Origin: an uncultured Muribaculaceae bacterium
GTDB lineage: Bacteria; Bacteroidota; Bacteroidia; Bacteroidales; Muribaculaceae
Direction of reading: 5' to 3'
Length of the DNA stretch: 59,769 nt
Assembly (NCBI GenBank): GCA_910577585.1
Contig: CAJTNN010000018.1
Location: 1-59,769, forward strand
Below, piece by piece: positions 15,043 through 23,037 of this stretch. Numbering within the stretch: position 1 is the stretch's first letter; every line of letters begins with the position of its first letter. The notes beneath the pieces were generated by a model. The model saw only the letters and a program-made list of their open reading frames with translations. It made no database searches and was not told the origin of the DNA. The translations under genes and the position numbers were made by a program.

Positions 15043-17328
15043 TCAGCGCTTTATCAGACGCAGACGGTCGATAAGGGCATGGTTGGTGGTGAGATTCATG
15101 TTGCTGTCTTCAGGGCGATATTCGAGGGTGATGGTGTGCTGGCCGGGTGAGAGGCTGACAACGGTGGCGTTGGTCTTTCCCCAGTCGTCCCAGTTGGCTA
15201 CGCCGCGGGTGGGGAGCACCACGGTGCCTACCTTCTCGCCATCCACCACGAGCGAGCGCACGGCGCACTTGTTTTCGGTGTTTACCGGACCATTGCCGTT
15301 GGCGTAGAAGTATTCTACCACATATTCACCCTGCTCAGGAGCCTCGACAGTGATCTGGAGAGGTGCCGACTGGAGGTCGATTTCTGCGAAACCCTCGCCT
15401 GTGAAGCCCTGTACGGGTGTGGCGGGCTGATATGACACTTCGGTCGAGAGGGGCTTGGTGAGGCTCTGCGCGGGCTTGTAGTCAACGTATTTGCGGTTGT
15501 CAAGCGGTTTTGAGGCAAACGACTGCACGCCGGCGCCATCGACACCGATTACCTGCCATACACCCTCTTCGGTCAGCGGCATGGTCGTAGAGCGGGTCTG
15601 CTTATACTCCTCACCATTCTTCAGCACGATATATCCGGCGATATACTCGATGGGGTCCCATTCGAGAGTAGTGGCTCCGTCGGGGGCCACAGTGAGGCGT
15701 GTGATCGGCGTGAGGGGCGCTTTCTGATTGTGGACCTCATGGATGGTCATGGCCGGAATCGGCTCATTGTCCATCACCACGCGGATAGTGTGGTCACCCT
15801 TGAGTTTCTTGGCCGGTATGACCTCATCGGGGGCGATGCTCTTGCCATCGAGATAGAGCTGGGCCACACGGTCGCCATAGCCCTCGACGGTGATGCTGAG
15901 GCGTCCATCGCGATAGGGGTAGTTGTCCAGGGTGCGTGTCCCCTCGAAGGCCTTCGGCACGAAAGGAGCGATGCGCAATCCGCGGGGCTCATAGTTGATG
16001 CCGAAGAGAATGCGGTTGGTCATGGCGAGATTACCGCTCAGACACCAAAGCATGTTGGATGAATTGAGCTCCGTGTAGAAGTCGCCGTTGTCGAGATTGA
16101 AATTCTCCTTGTTGGTGGTGAAGAGAGCCGCCGGACGGAAGATTGAGCCGATGGTCTGCATCACACCCTGCTCATTGCCCACCTTGGCCTGCGCCAGTGC
16201 CCAATAGGCCGCCACGAAGGGCCAGAGGGCATTATTATGGTAAGATGGCATGTCGGAGATGCCCGGGAAGAAGATTGCGGGCCCGAAGGGGGTCATCGGA
16301 TTAGCCTCCGACATTGACACTTTTCTCTCAGGAGTGGCCACATCGTAGAGAATTGCAAGCGCCATACCGAGAGTTTCGGCACGCGGGTTCAGAATTTTGT
16401 AATCTTCGCCATAAGTATACATCGCGAGATTGCCATTTTCCATCCCGAAGCGCTCCTCGATGGCATTTGCGAGATTCTCAGAGAGCTTGGCATAGCGTGC
16501 GGAATCCTCCTTATGGCCCAGGATGGCTGCCATGTCGGATGCGGCGCGCAGGGCGGCTGCGTAAAGCACGTTGGTGCCCATCGCCTCGCTCTGCGAGATG
16601 TCTACGGTCTGCATCCACTTCGGATAGCTCTGCTCGCGCCAGTCGATGAATGAGGTCTCACCTTTTATTAATCCATCCGTACTGTAAATTGTCGCGGCAT
16701 CCTTGGCAAGCGATTTCTCGACGATGGGGAACACCGTCTCGAGCCACTTGCGGTCGCCGGTGACCTTATATATTTCCCAAGCCGCGAGGGTCCAGATCAT
16801 TCTGTCGGTCGACACAGGCCAAGCGCCACCCGAACCGGTGTCCTGTATGATCTGCCCCTCCGGGTTGACCTTCTTCATCAGCGATATCATCGAAGCCTCG
16901 GGCTGCAGGGCAGCCATCGAGAGGATGATGGAGTAGCTGACATCGCGGGTCCAGACGCCGGCCCATTCCTTGCCGGTGCGCAGAGTGGTGTCGGGTTCTA
17001 CGGCATTCACCATCTCATCGAGGCCGAGATTATATATGGCCTGATGCAGAAGATTGTCGGTGGTGAGCACCGGATACTTTGCCAGGTCGTTGCGCAGGGT
17101 CCATTTCTGGTCGACGGGCATGCGGAATCCCGGACGTCCTTTGTAGGTGCTGCGCAGCTCATAGGGGCTCACGGCCCAAGCCTTGAACTCATCCTGAAAG
17201 ATAGTGTCGCCCTGCCAGCGGTAGGCGCGGGTCTCGACCATGAGTCGGTCGGCGGCGCCATCGGCAGCCGGCGCTGATGCGATTGAGGGGGCGGCGGCCA
17301 TCGCTGCCCCGAGAATCATTTCTAACAT
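15043..17328 (-). CDS. Secreted (alpha/alpha)6-barrel glycosidase
   Basis: This 761-aa protein is probably exported. The N-terminus MLEMILGAAMAAAPSIASA is a hydrophobic signal that lacks the usual basic start. Residues about 95-480 form a six-hairpin barrel of the glycogen-debranching/trehalase/GH63 type, with WTRDVSYSIILSMAAL, GGAWPVSTDRMIWTLAAWEIYK and SYHNNALWPFVAAYWALA. The C-terminal 250 residues are beta-rich and carbohydrate-binding-like, ending in a jelly-roll-style module (PGQHTITLEYRP). The exact GH family and substrate are not assigned. It lies 56 bases after rnr on the same strand and may share its transcript. Confidence 0.8.
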   Translation of the reverse strand: MLEMILGAAMAAAPSIASAPAADGAADRLMVETRAYRWQGDTIFQDEFKAWAVSPYELRSTYKGRPGFRMPVDQKWTLRNDLAKYPVLTTDNLLHQAIYNLGLDEMVNAVEPDTTLRTGKEWAGVWTRDVSYSIILSMAALQPEASMISLMKKVNPEGQIIQDTGSGGAWPVSTDRMIWTLAAWEIYKVTGDRKWLETVFPIVEKSLAKDAATIYSTDGLIKGETSFIDWREQSYPKWMQTVDISQSEAMGTNVLYAAALRAASDMAAILGHKEDSARYAKLSENLANAIEERFGMENGNLAMYTYGEDYKILNPRAETLGMALAILYDVATPERKVSMSEANPMTPFGPAIFFPGISDMPSYHNNALWPFVAAYWALAQAKVGNEQGVMQTIGSIFRPAALFTTNKENFNLDNGDFYTELNSSNMLWCLSGNLAMTNRILFGINYEPRGLRIAPFVPKAFEGTRTLDNYPYRDGRLSITVEGYGDRVAQLYLDGKSIAPDEVIPAKKLKGDHTIRVVMDNEPIPAMTIHEVHNQKAPLTPITRLTVAPDGATTLEWDPIEYIAGYIVLKNGEEYKQTRSTTMPLTEEGVWQVIGVDGAGVQSFASKPLDNRKYVDYKPAQSLTKPLSTEVSYQPATPVQGFTGEGFAEIDLQSAPLQITVEAPEQGEYVVEYFYANGNGPVNTENKCAVRSLVVDGEKVGTVVLPTRGVANWDDWGKTNATVVSLSPGQHTITLEYRPEDSNMNLTTNHALIDRLRLIKR

Positions 17329-17384
17329 TTCGGTCAGTTTATGGTTTTATCAGTTTATTGTTCTATGTGTAGATTTTTAAGGGA

Positions 17385-19634
17385 TTATTTCTTGTTGCGC
17401 CCTTTGCCGCGGCCTGACTTGCGGCTGGGATTGTTGCGGCCATGCGAGCGGTTGCGCTCACGGCGCGGTTTGTTGGGGTTACCCTCATCGCTGATGAGAG
17501 CGAAGTCGAGCTGCTTGCGGTCGAGGTCGGCCCGGGCCACCTGCACCTTCACCTTGTCGCCGAGAGTGTACTTGTTATGATGTGAGCGACCGATGAGGCA
17601 GAAATTCTTCTCATCAAGCTCATAGTAGTCATCATTGAGGTCGCGCACCGGCACGAGTCCCTCACACATATTCTCGTCGAGCTCCACATAGAAGCCCCAT
17701 TCGGTGACACCCGATATGACACCCGAATAGATCTCTCCCATCTTCCCCTGCATGTATTCCACCTGCTTGTAGCGGATTGATGAGCGCTCGGCGTTGGCGG
17801 CGAGCTGCTCCATGTCTGACGAATGACGGCACTGGTCTTCGAGCTTCAGCTTGTCGGCCGAGCGTCCACCCTCGGCATACTTGGCGAGCAGGCGGTGGAC
17901 CATCATGTCGGGATAGCGGCGGATGGGTGATGTGAAGTGGGTGTAATAGTCGAGGGCGAGTCCGTAGTGGCCCACATTGTCGGTGGTGTAGACGGCCTTT
18001 GCCATCGAGCGTATGGCGAGAATCGAGAGCATATTCTCCTCACCCTTACCCTTCACATCGCGCAGCAGGCGGTTGAGCCCCTTGTTGACCTCCTTGGCGC
18101 GCCCTTCAGGATTGATTTTATAGCCGAAGCGCGAGGCAATCTGGGCGAAGTTTGAGATCTTCTCCGGGTCAGGATTGTCATGCACACGATACACGAAATT
18201 CTTGGCTTTCTTTCCATCCTTGACCTTACCGATGGACTCGGCCACTGTAAGGTTGGCGAGGAGCATGAACTCCTCAATGAGTTTATTGGCATCTTTCGAC
18301 TCCTTGAAATATACGCTCACCGGCTTGCCATCCTTATCGATTTCGAAGCGCACCTCAGCGCGATCAAACTCGAGAGCGCCGGCATCATAGCGGCGGCGGC
18401 GCAGCTGCTTTGCGAGCGAGTCGAGAGTGATTACCTCCTGGGCGAAGTCGCCCTTGCCCGTCTCGATAATCTCCTGCGCCTCCTCATAGGTGAAGCGGCG
18501 GTCGGATTTGATGACGGTGCGGCCGATGCGGTAGTTGACCACATTGGCATGTTTGTCGAGTTCGAAGATGGCCGAGAATGTGAGTTTCTCCTCATTGGGG
18601 CGCAGCGAGCATATGCCATTCGAGAGGTGCTCCGGGAGCATCGGGATGGTGCGGTCAACGAGATATACGCTCGTGGCACGCTGGCGGGCCTCCTTGTCGA
18701 TGGTGGAGTTCGGGGTGACGTAGTGAGTGACATCGGCGATATGCACACCCACCTCCCAGTTGCCGTTGGCAAGCTGGCGAATCGAGAGGGCGTCGTCGAA
18801 GTCCTTGGCGTCGCGGGGGTCGATGGTGAAGGTGGTCACGCCACGGAAATCCTCGCGTTTGGCCACCTCCTCAGGGGTGATACCGGCATCGATTTTCGAG
18901 GCTGCCTTCTCTACATTCTCGGGGTATTTATAAGGCAGGCCGAACTCCGCGAGGATGGCGTGCATCTCAGCTGTGTTCTCGCCCTTGCGGCCGAGGATAT
19001 CCACGATTTCGCCACGCGGATTCATCTGGTCGTCGCTCCACTGGGTGATACGGGCGATTACCTTGTCGCCCGCTTTGCCACCCTTGAGCTGATGGCGCGG
19101 TATGACGATATCGGCGGCCAGGAACTTCGAGTCGGTGACTACGGCCGCATAATTCTTCTCCACATTCAGAGTGCCGATAAACACCTGGTCTTTCACCTCC
19201 AGGATTTCGAGCACCTTCGCCTCCTGGTCGGCGCCGGCACGGGCGGCCGAGACCTCGACACGCACGCGGTCGCCATTGAGGGCATGCATCGAATTGCGCT
19301 CAGCCACCATGATCTGCTGCTCATCGATAATGACAGCGTTCTTGCCATTTGAGCGGCGCACGAAGATGCCCTCGCACTCAGCCGCACGCGGAGCCTCCTT
19401 AGCGCGGTATTTGCCGAGCCCTACCTCCAGAATCATCTCGGCGGCCACGAGGTCGTCGAGCATGTTGATGATGTCGTTGCGGTGACTCTTTGAGGTCACA
19501 TCGATGCCGAAGGCTATCTGCTTATAGTTGAAGGATTGTGTCTTCTGCTGCTCGAGGAAGTCCAGGATGCGTCGCTGGAGGTCCATCTTCTTGAGGCGAG
19601 TGGAATGCTCCTTCTGTGGTATGTTGTTTTTCAT
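17385..19634 (-). CDS. rnr: Ribonuclease R
   Basis: RNase R is a 3'-5' exoribonuclease that degrades structured RNA. The 749-aa protein has an N-terminal winged-helix region, cold-shock domains and the RNB catalytic core with the metal-binding aspartates in DPRDAKDFDDALSI near residue 280. A C-terminal S1 domain (GEIYSGVISGVTEWGFYVEL) and a basic tail rich in R, K, G and N follow. The start at 19634 is used; a second ATG lies 16 codons in. The 250-base leader contains a foldable segment at 19681-19735. Confidence 0.97.
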   Translation of the reverse strand: MKNNIPQKEHSTRLKKMDLQRRILDFLEQQKTQSFNYKQIAFGIDVTSKSHRNDIINMLDDLVAAEMILEVGLGKYRAKEAPRAAECEGIFVRRSNGKNAVIIDEQQIMVAERNSMHALNGDRVRVEVSAARAGADQEAKVLEILEVKDQVFIGTLNVEKNYAAVVTDSKFLAADIVIPRHQLKGGKAGDKVIARITQWSDDQMNPRGEIVDILGRKGENTAEMHAILAEFGLPYKYPENVEKAASKIDAGITPEEVAKREDFRGVTTFTIDPRDAKDFDDALSIRQLANGNWEVGVHIADVTHYVTPNSTIDKEARQRATSVYLVDRTIPMLPEHLSNGICSLRPNEEKLTFSAIFELDKHANVVNYRIGRTVIKSDRRFTYEEAQEIIETGKGDFAQEVITLDSLAKQLRRRRYDAGALEFDRAEVRFEIDKDGKPVSVYFKESKDANKLIEEFMLLANLTVAESIGKVKDGKKAKNFVYRVHDNPDPEKISNFAQIASRFGYKINPEGRAKEVNKGLNRLLRDVKGKGEENMLSILAIRSMAKAVYTTDNVGHYGLALDYYTHFTSPIRRYPDMMVHRLLAKYAEGGRSADKLKLEDQCRHSSDMEQLAANAERSSIRYKQVEYMQGKMGEIYSGVISGVTEWGFYVELDENMCEGLVPVRDLNDDYYELDEKNFCLIGRSHHNKYTLGDKVKVQVARADLDRKQLDFALISDEGNPNKPRRERNRSHGRNNPSRKSGRGKGRNKK

Positions 19635-19680
19635 CTTGAAATTTTTTTTCTAAATCTTGGGTAATTACTGTAGTTCTTAA

Positions 19681-19735
19681 TCAGCATGGGGTTGAAGATC
19701 CCCTGCAAGAGGATACAGCTGCGCACTCATGCTGA
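19681..19735 (-). promoter_or_regulatory. Foldable segment in the rnr leader
   Basis: TCAGCATG (19681-19688) pairs perfectly with CATGCTGA (19728-19735). Inside, GGGG can pair with CCCC around a short loop. It lies about 50-100 bases upstream of rnr, within the 249-base uvrC-rnr gap, which has no other recognisable feature. A cis-regulatory or small-RNA role is only a suggestion. Confidence 0.35.
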
Positions 19736-19883
19736 AAAAATCGTCATCCTCCATGCTTATAGAGTGAGAAGAGAGAGGAATCCTCTATGTCTAAACGCAT
19801 TTCGAGGGTATATTTATTTTATGACATGGTTATTTTTAGTCACTCTTTTTGCGTGCCACGGCATCTTGGCGCATTGTGGCGGA

Positions 19884-21911
19884 TTATGAAGGGTTTTCGT
19901 GCGGCGGGGTCGGCGATGAGGCTGACTCGTCCGACTGGCTGAAATGGGCCGTCAGTATGGCTGCCTTCCCCTTTCCGACTATTGCCGCGAGTTCATCGGG
20001 CGTGGCCTCGCGCACCCGGCGCAGGCTCTTGAAATGCTTCATAAGGAGGGTCTGGGTGGCCGGGCCGATACCCTTTATCGAATCGAGTTCCGACACGACC
20101 TGCCCCTTCGAGCGGCGGTCGCGGTGATGCGTTATGCCGAATCGGTGGGCCTCATCGCGCATGTGCTGCACCACACGCAGCGAGGGTGATTTCTTGTCGA
20201 TATAGAGCGGCAGAGAGTCGCCCGGAAAATAGATTTCCTCAAGGCGTTTGGCAATGCCCACGAGGGCCACCTCGCCGCGTATGCCCATCTCATCGAAGGC
20301 CTCGACGGCGGCCGAGAGCTGCCCCTTGCCACCATCCACCACCACCATCTGCGGCAGCGATTCGCCCTCGGCCATCATGCGGGTATAGCGGCGGTGGAGC
20401 ACCTCCTTCATCGAAGCGAAATCATCGGCTCCGACCACGGTCTTGATGCAGAAATGACGGTAATCGCGCTTGGCCGGTTTGCCGTCGCGAAACACCACGC
20501 AACTCGCTACCGGGTTGGTGCCCTGGATATTCGAGTTATCGAAGCACTCGATATGGCGCGGCTGCACCTTGAGGCGGAAATCACTCTTCATCTGCTCCAT
20601 CAGATTCTCGATGCTGCGTTCAGGATCGGTCTGCGCGAGCTGTTTCTCCTTATCGGTCATATACTGCCGCGCATTCTTCAGTCCGACGTCCAGAATCTTC
20701 TTCTTGTCGCCACGCTGCGGGATGATGAAATTCACACCCTCAAACTCCACATCAGGCATAAACGGCACAATCACCTCAGAGAATTCGCGCTCAAACCGGC
20801 GTCCGATCTCGACGATAGCCATCGACAGAATCTCCTGCGGAGTCTCTGCCAGACGCCGGCGGAACTCCAGATTCAGGCTCTGCACCACCGCCCCGCGATG
20901 CAGATGCATGAAGCACACGAAAGCCGACGAGGCATTCTCTACATATGCGAACATATCCACATCCCCCTCTTCGGTGCGGGCGATTACAGACTTGGCGTTA
21001 TACTTCATCACCGCCTCATACTGCTCCTTCACCATCTGCGCCTCCTCGAAGCGCCATTCCTCGCTGAGGCGAGTCATCTCATCCTTGAGATGCCGCTCAA
21101 GCAGCAGGGTCTCGCCGCTCAGAATCTGGCGCACATTGGCTATCACCTTGGCGTAATCCTCCGCATTCATCAGGCCGCGGCACATGCCGCCGCACTTCTT
21201 GATATGATAGTCCAGGCAGAGCGAGAACTTATTGCGCGCTATCCCCCTCTCATCGAGAAAATGGCGGCATGAACGTATCGGGAATATATCGCGGATAAGC
21301 TGCAGCACCACCTTGGCCGACTGCGTATTGGAATATGGGCCGTAATACTTGCCGTTCTCACCCTTGGTGCGGGTCATGAACACACGCGGAAAGGGCTCCT
21401 TCGTCACCACGATCCACGGATAAGACTTGTCGTCCTTAAGCAGCACATTATAACGCGGCTGATACTCCTTGATCATGGCATTCTCCAGATGCAGCGCATC
21501 CTCTTCAGAATGCACCACTATGAAGCGCATATCCACGATATTTCTCACCAACAGATTGGTGCGCACAGAGTCGTGGCGGCGGTTGAAGTATGACGACACA
21601 CGGCGTTTGAGTCTCTTCGCCTTCCCCACATATATCACCTCTCCCCTTTTATCGACATACATATAGACTCCCGGCGACTCCGGCAGGCTCAAAATTTTGT
21701 GCCGCAGCTGCTCGCCCGGACGATTCTCGCGCAAGTCTTCGGGGGTGCGGTCAGGGGTTATTTCGATGCCGAATCCACCCGTCTCGTCTATGGTGCGCCC
21801 GAATCCGGCCAGAATCTCATCGATACGCCGGCGGCTGTCGCCCTGCGGCGTTTGCGCCGCAGCCATCGGAGCTGCCGCAGCCATATCATGATTCACATCC
21901 TGATGATTCAT
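19884..21911 (-). CDS. uvrC: Excinuclease ABC subunit C
   Basis: UvrC makes both incisions in nucleotide excision repair. The 675-aa protein contains the GIY-YIG nuclease domain (GVY at 81-83, YVG at 94-96) and the Cys-rich CLDYHIKKCGGMCRG. A UVR motif (EEAQMVKEQYEAVMKYN), the RNase H-like C-terminal nuclease (ECFDNSNIQGTNPVAS) and terminal helix-hairpin-helix motifs (SIKGIGPATQTLL) follow. The GIY-YIG domain is preceded by about 65 extra residues, Ala-rich at first, where the family usually has about 15. No internal ATG would remove them. Confidence 0.96.
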   Translation of the reverse strand: MNHQDVNHDMAAAAPMAAAQTPQGDSRRRIDEILAGFGRTIDETGGFGIEITPDRTPEDLRENRPGEQLRHKILSLPESPGVYMYVDKRGEVIYVGKAKRLKRRVSSYFNRRHDSVRTNLLVRNIVDMRFIVVHSEEDALHLENAMIKEYQPRYNVLLKDDKSYPWIVVTKEPFPRVFMTRTKGENGKYYGPYSNTQSAKVVLQLIRDIFPIRSCRHFLDERGIARNKFSLCLDYHIKKCGGMCRGLMNAEDYAKVIANVRQILSGETLLLERHLKDEMTRLSEEWRFEEAQMVKEQYEAVMKYNAKSVIARTEEGDVDMFAYVENASSAFVCFMHLHRGAVVQSLNLEFRRRLAETPQEILSMAIVEIGRRFEREFSEVIVPFMPDVEFEGVNFIIPQRGDKKKILDVGLKNARQYMTDKEKQLAQTDPERSIENLMEQMKSDFRLKVQPRHIECFDNSNIQGTNPVASCVVFRDGKPAKRDYRHFCIKTVVGADDFASMKEVLHRRYTRMMAEGESLPQMVVVDGGKGQLSAAVEAFDEMGIRGEVALVGIAKRLEEIYFPGDSLPLYIDKKSPSLRVVQHMRDEAHRFGITHHRDRRSKGQVVSELDSIKGIGPATQTLLMKHFKSLRRVREATPDELAAIVGKGKAAILTAHFSQSDESASSPTPPHENPS

Positions 21912-22036
21912 ATATTGCCTCTGGAATTTGGGGAATTAGTAATTTGGAATTTGGGAATTGGGGATTCATTGTATAGTCTCATTAATATTAACGCAATCCT
22001 TAGGCCCGAAATATTTAATCTACGTTAAAAATACAA

Positions 22037-22108
22037 AACATGCCGACCGCCCCTGTATCCTATCCGACCACGTCAGACAGATTACACATCAGAGGCAACC
22101 GGCATGTT
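22037..22108. repeat. 9-bp inverted repeat between apt and uvrC
   Basis: AACATGCCG (22037-22045) and CGGCATGTT (22100-22108) are perfect inverted copies separated by 54 bases. The right arm runs into the first four bases of parS site 1. Confidence 0.5.
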
Positions 22109-22120
22109 CCACGTGAAACT
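22105..22120. other. parS-like ParB-binding site 1
   Basis: TGTTCCACGTGAAACT matches the parS consensus TGTTnCACGTGAAACA at all but the last base. It lies 46 bases downstream of the apt stop codon. Such sites load ParB (Spo0J) near the origin of replication. Confidence 0.75.
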
Positions 22121-22166
22121 TTTCGCGCCCTACCTTCTCAAACTGAGCCGGGAAGGATGCGAGAAT

Positions 22167-22691
22167 TCAATATTTGAGCAGAGATGTGACCTCGCAGTCA
22201 GCGGGGAGATTCTCGCGGCCGTTGAGCGCCGTGAGTTCTACGATGAAGTTGATGTAGATCTTTTTCGGATTCATCGACTTCACCAGATTGTAGCAGGCAG
22301 CCATCGTGCCGCCCGTGGCCAGAAGGTCATCGTGGAGCACCACCACATCATCAGATGTGATTGCATCGCTGTGAAGCTCGATGGTGTCTACACCATACTC
22401 TTTGGCATACGAAGCCTTGATTGTCACACTCGGCAGTTTGCCCGGTTTGCGTGCAGGCACGAAACCGCAACCAAGCTCATAGGCAAGTATGCTGCCTCCG
22501 ATGAAACCGCGGCTTTCGATACCCACTACTTTAGTCACACCCTTATCGCGATAGAGTTTTGCCATCTCCTCGCTCATCAGATGCAGCGCCTCACCATTCT
22601 TAATCATTGTGGTGAGATCGCGAAACACTATTCCCTTCGAAGGGAAGTCGGGCACATCACGGATGATGCCCTTCAAATCGTCAAGTTGCAT
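22167..22691 (-). CDS. apt: Adenine phosphoribosyltransferase
   Basis: Apt salvages adenine with PRPP to form AMP. The 174-aa protein begins MQLDDLKGIIRDVPDFP and carries the PRPP-binding loop VVLHDDLLATGGTM. It also has the family sequences ESRGFIGG and FVPARKPGKLP. The longer open frame to 22733 adds 14 residues (MMKTNYNFKYKPTD) not typical of Apt. The gene stands alone between two parS sites. Its leader contains a hairpin near 22744-22760. Confidence 0.96.
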   Translation of the reverse strand: MQLDDLKGIIRDVPDFPSKGIVFRDLTTMIKNGEALHLMSEEMAKLYRDKGVTKVVGIESRGFIGGSILAYELGCGFVPARKPGKLPSVTIKASYAKEYGVDTIELHSDAITSDDVVVLHDDLLATGGTMAACYNLVKSMNPKKIYINFIVELTALNGRENLPADCEVTSLLKY

Positions 22692-22915
22692 GTCGGTTGG
22701 TTTATATTTAAAATTATAGTTTGTTTTCATCATCGAGAAAAAACGCCGATTTCATCGGGCGAAATTCATCTCGCAAAATCCCCATCACACCCATGCGTAC
22801 ACCTATATATATAATACGCGCGCGCGATACGTTCCACGGCTCACCACCTGAAAGCGCCTACAGAGACCCGGAACGATAGATTCAAGGTACATTAGCATTC
22901 AGCCAATTATTTTCG

Positions 22916-22942
22916 AAAAATCCCGATTTCATCGGGATTTTT
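22916..22942 (-). terminator. Terminator downstream of mnmG
   Basis: A perfect 12-bp palindromic stem (22916-22927 with 22931-22942) with a 3-base loop ends in TTTTT on both strands. It lies about 95 bases after the mnmG stop. Confidence 0.85.
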
Positions 22943-23012
22943 CACGTTCCACGCCCACTCCCGATTTTTCAAATTCCGCGTTGCAACGGATTGAAAACCA
23001 CCGCGTGAGCTA

Positions 23013-23028
23013 TGTTCCACGTGAAACA
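23013..23028. other. parS ParB-binding site 2 (perfect)
   Basis: TGTTCCACGTGAAACA is an exact match to the known parS consensus. It lies 9 bases beyond the mnmG stop. Together with site 1, 908 bases away in the same orientation, it marks a probable ParB loading zone. Confidence 0.85.
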
Positions 23029-23037
23029 TTTTCAACC

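Larger units (their letters stand above)
22692..23037. other. Intergenic region between mnmG and apt with parS elements
   Basis: This 346-base non-coding region holds the perfect parS site 2 (23013-23028) and the terminator at 22916-22942. Two extra GTTCCACG half-sites occur at 22831-22838 and 22946-22953. A TA/CG alternating stretch (22805-22828) and a short hairpin in the apt leader are also present. No TAnnTTTG promoter is evident. Confidence 0.7.

Noticed and set aside
18180..19352. 390-codon open frame opposite rnr
   Set aside because: Antisense shadow of RNase R; no recognisable domain and no promoter.
19686..19889. 67-codon open frame between rnr and uvrC
   Set aside because: It overlaps the structured rnr leader in antisense and lacks any protein-like pattern or start signal.
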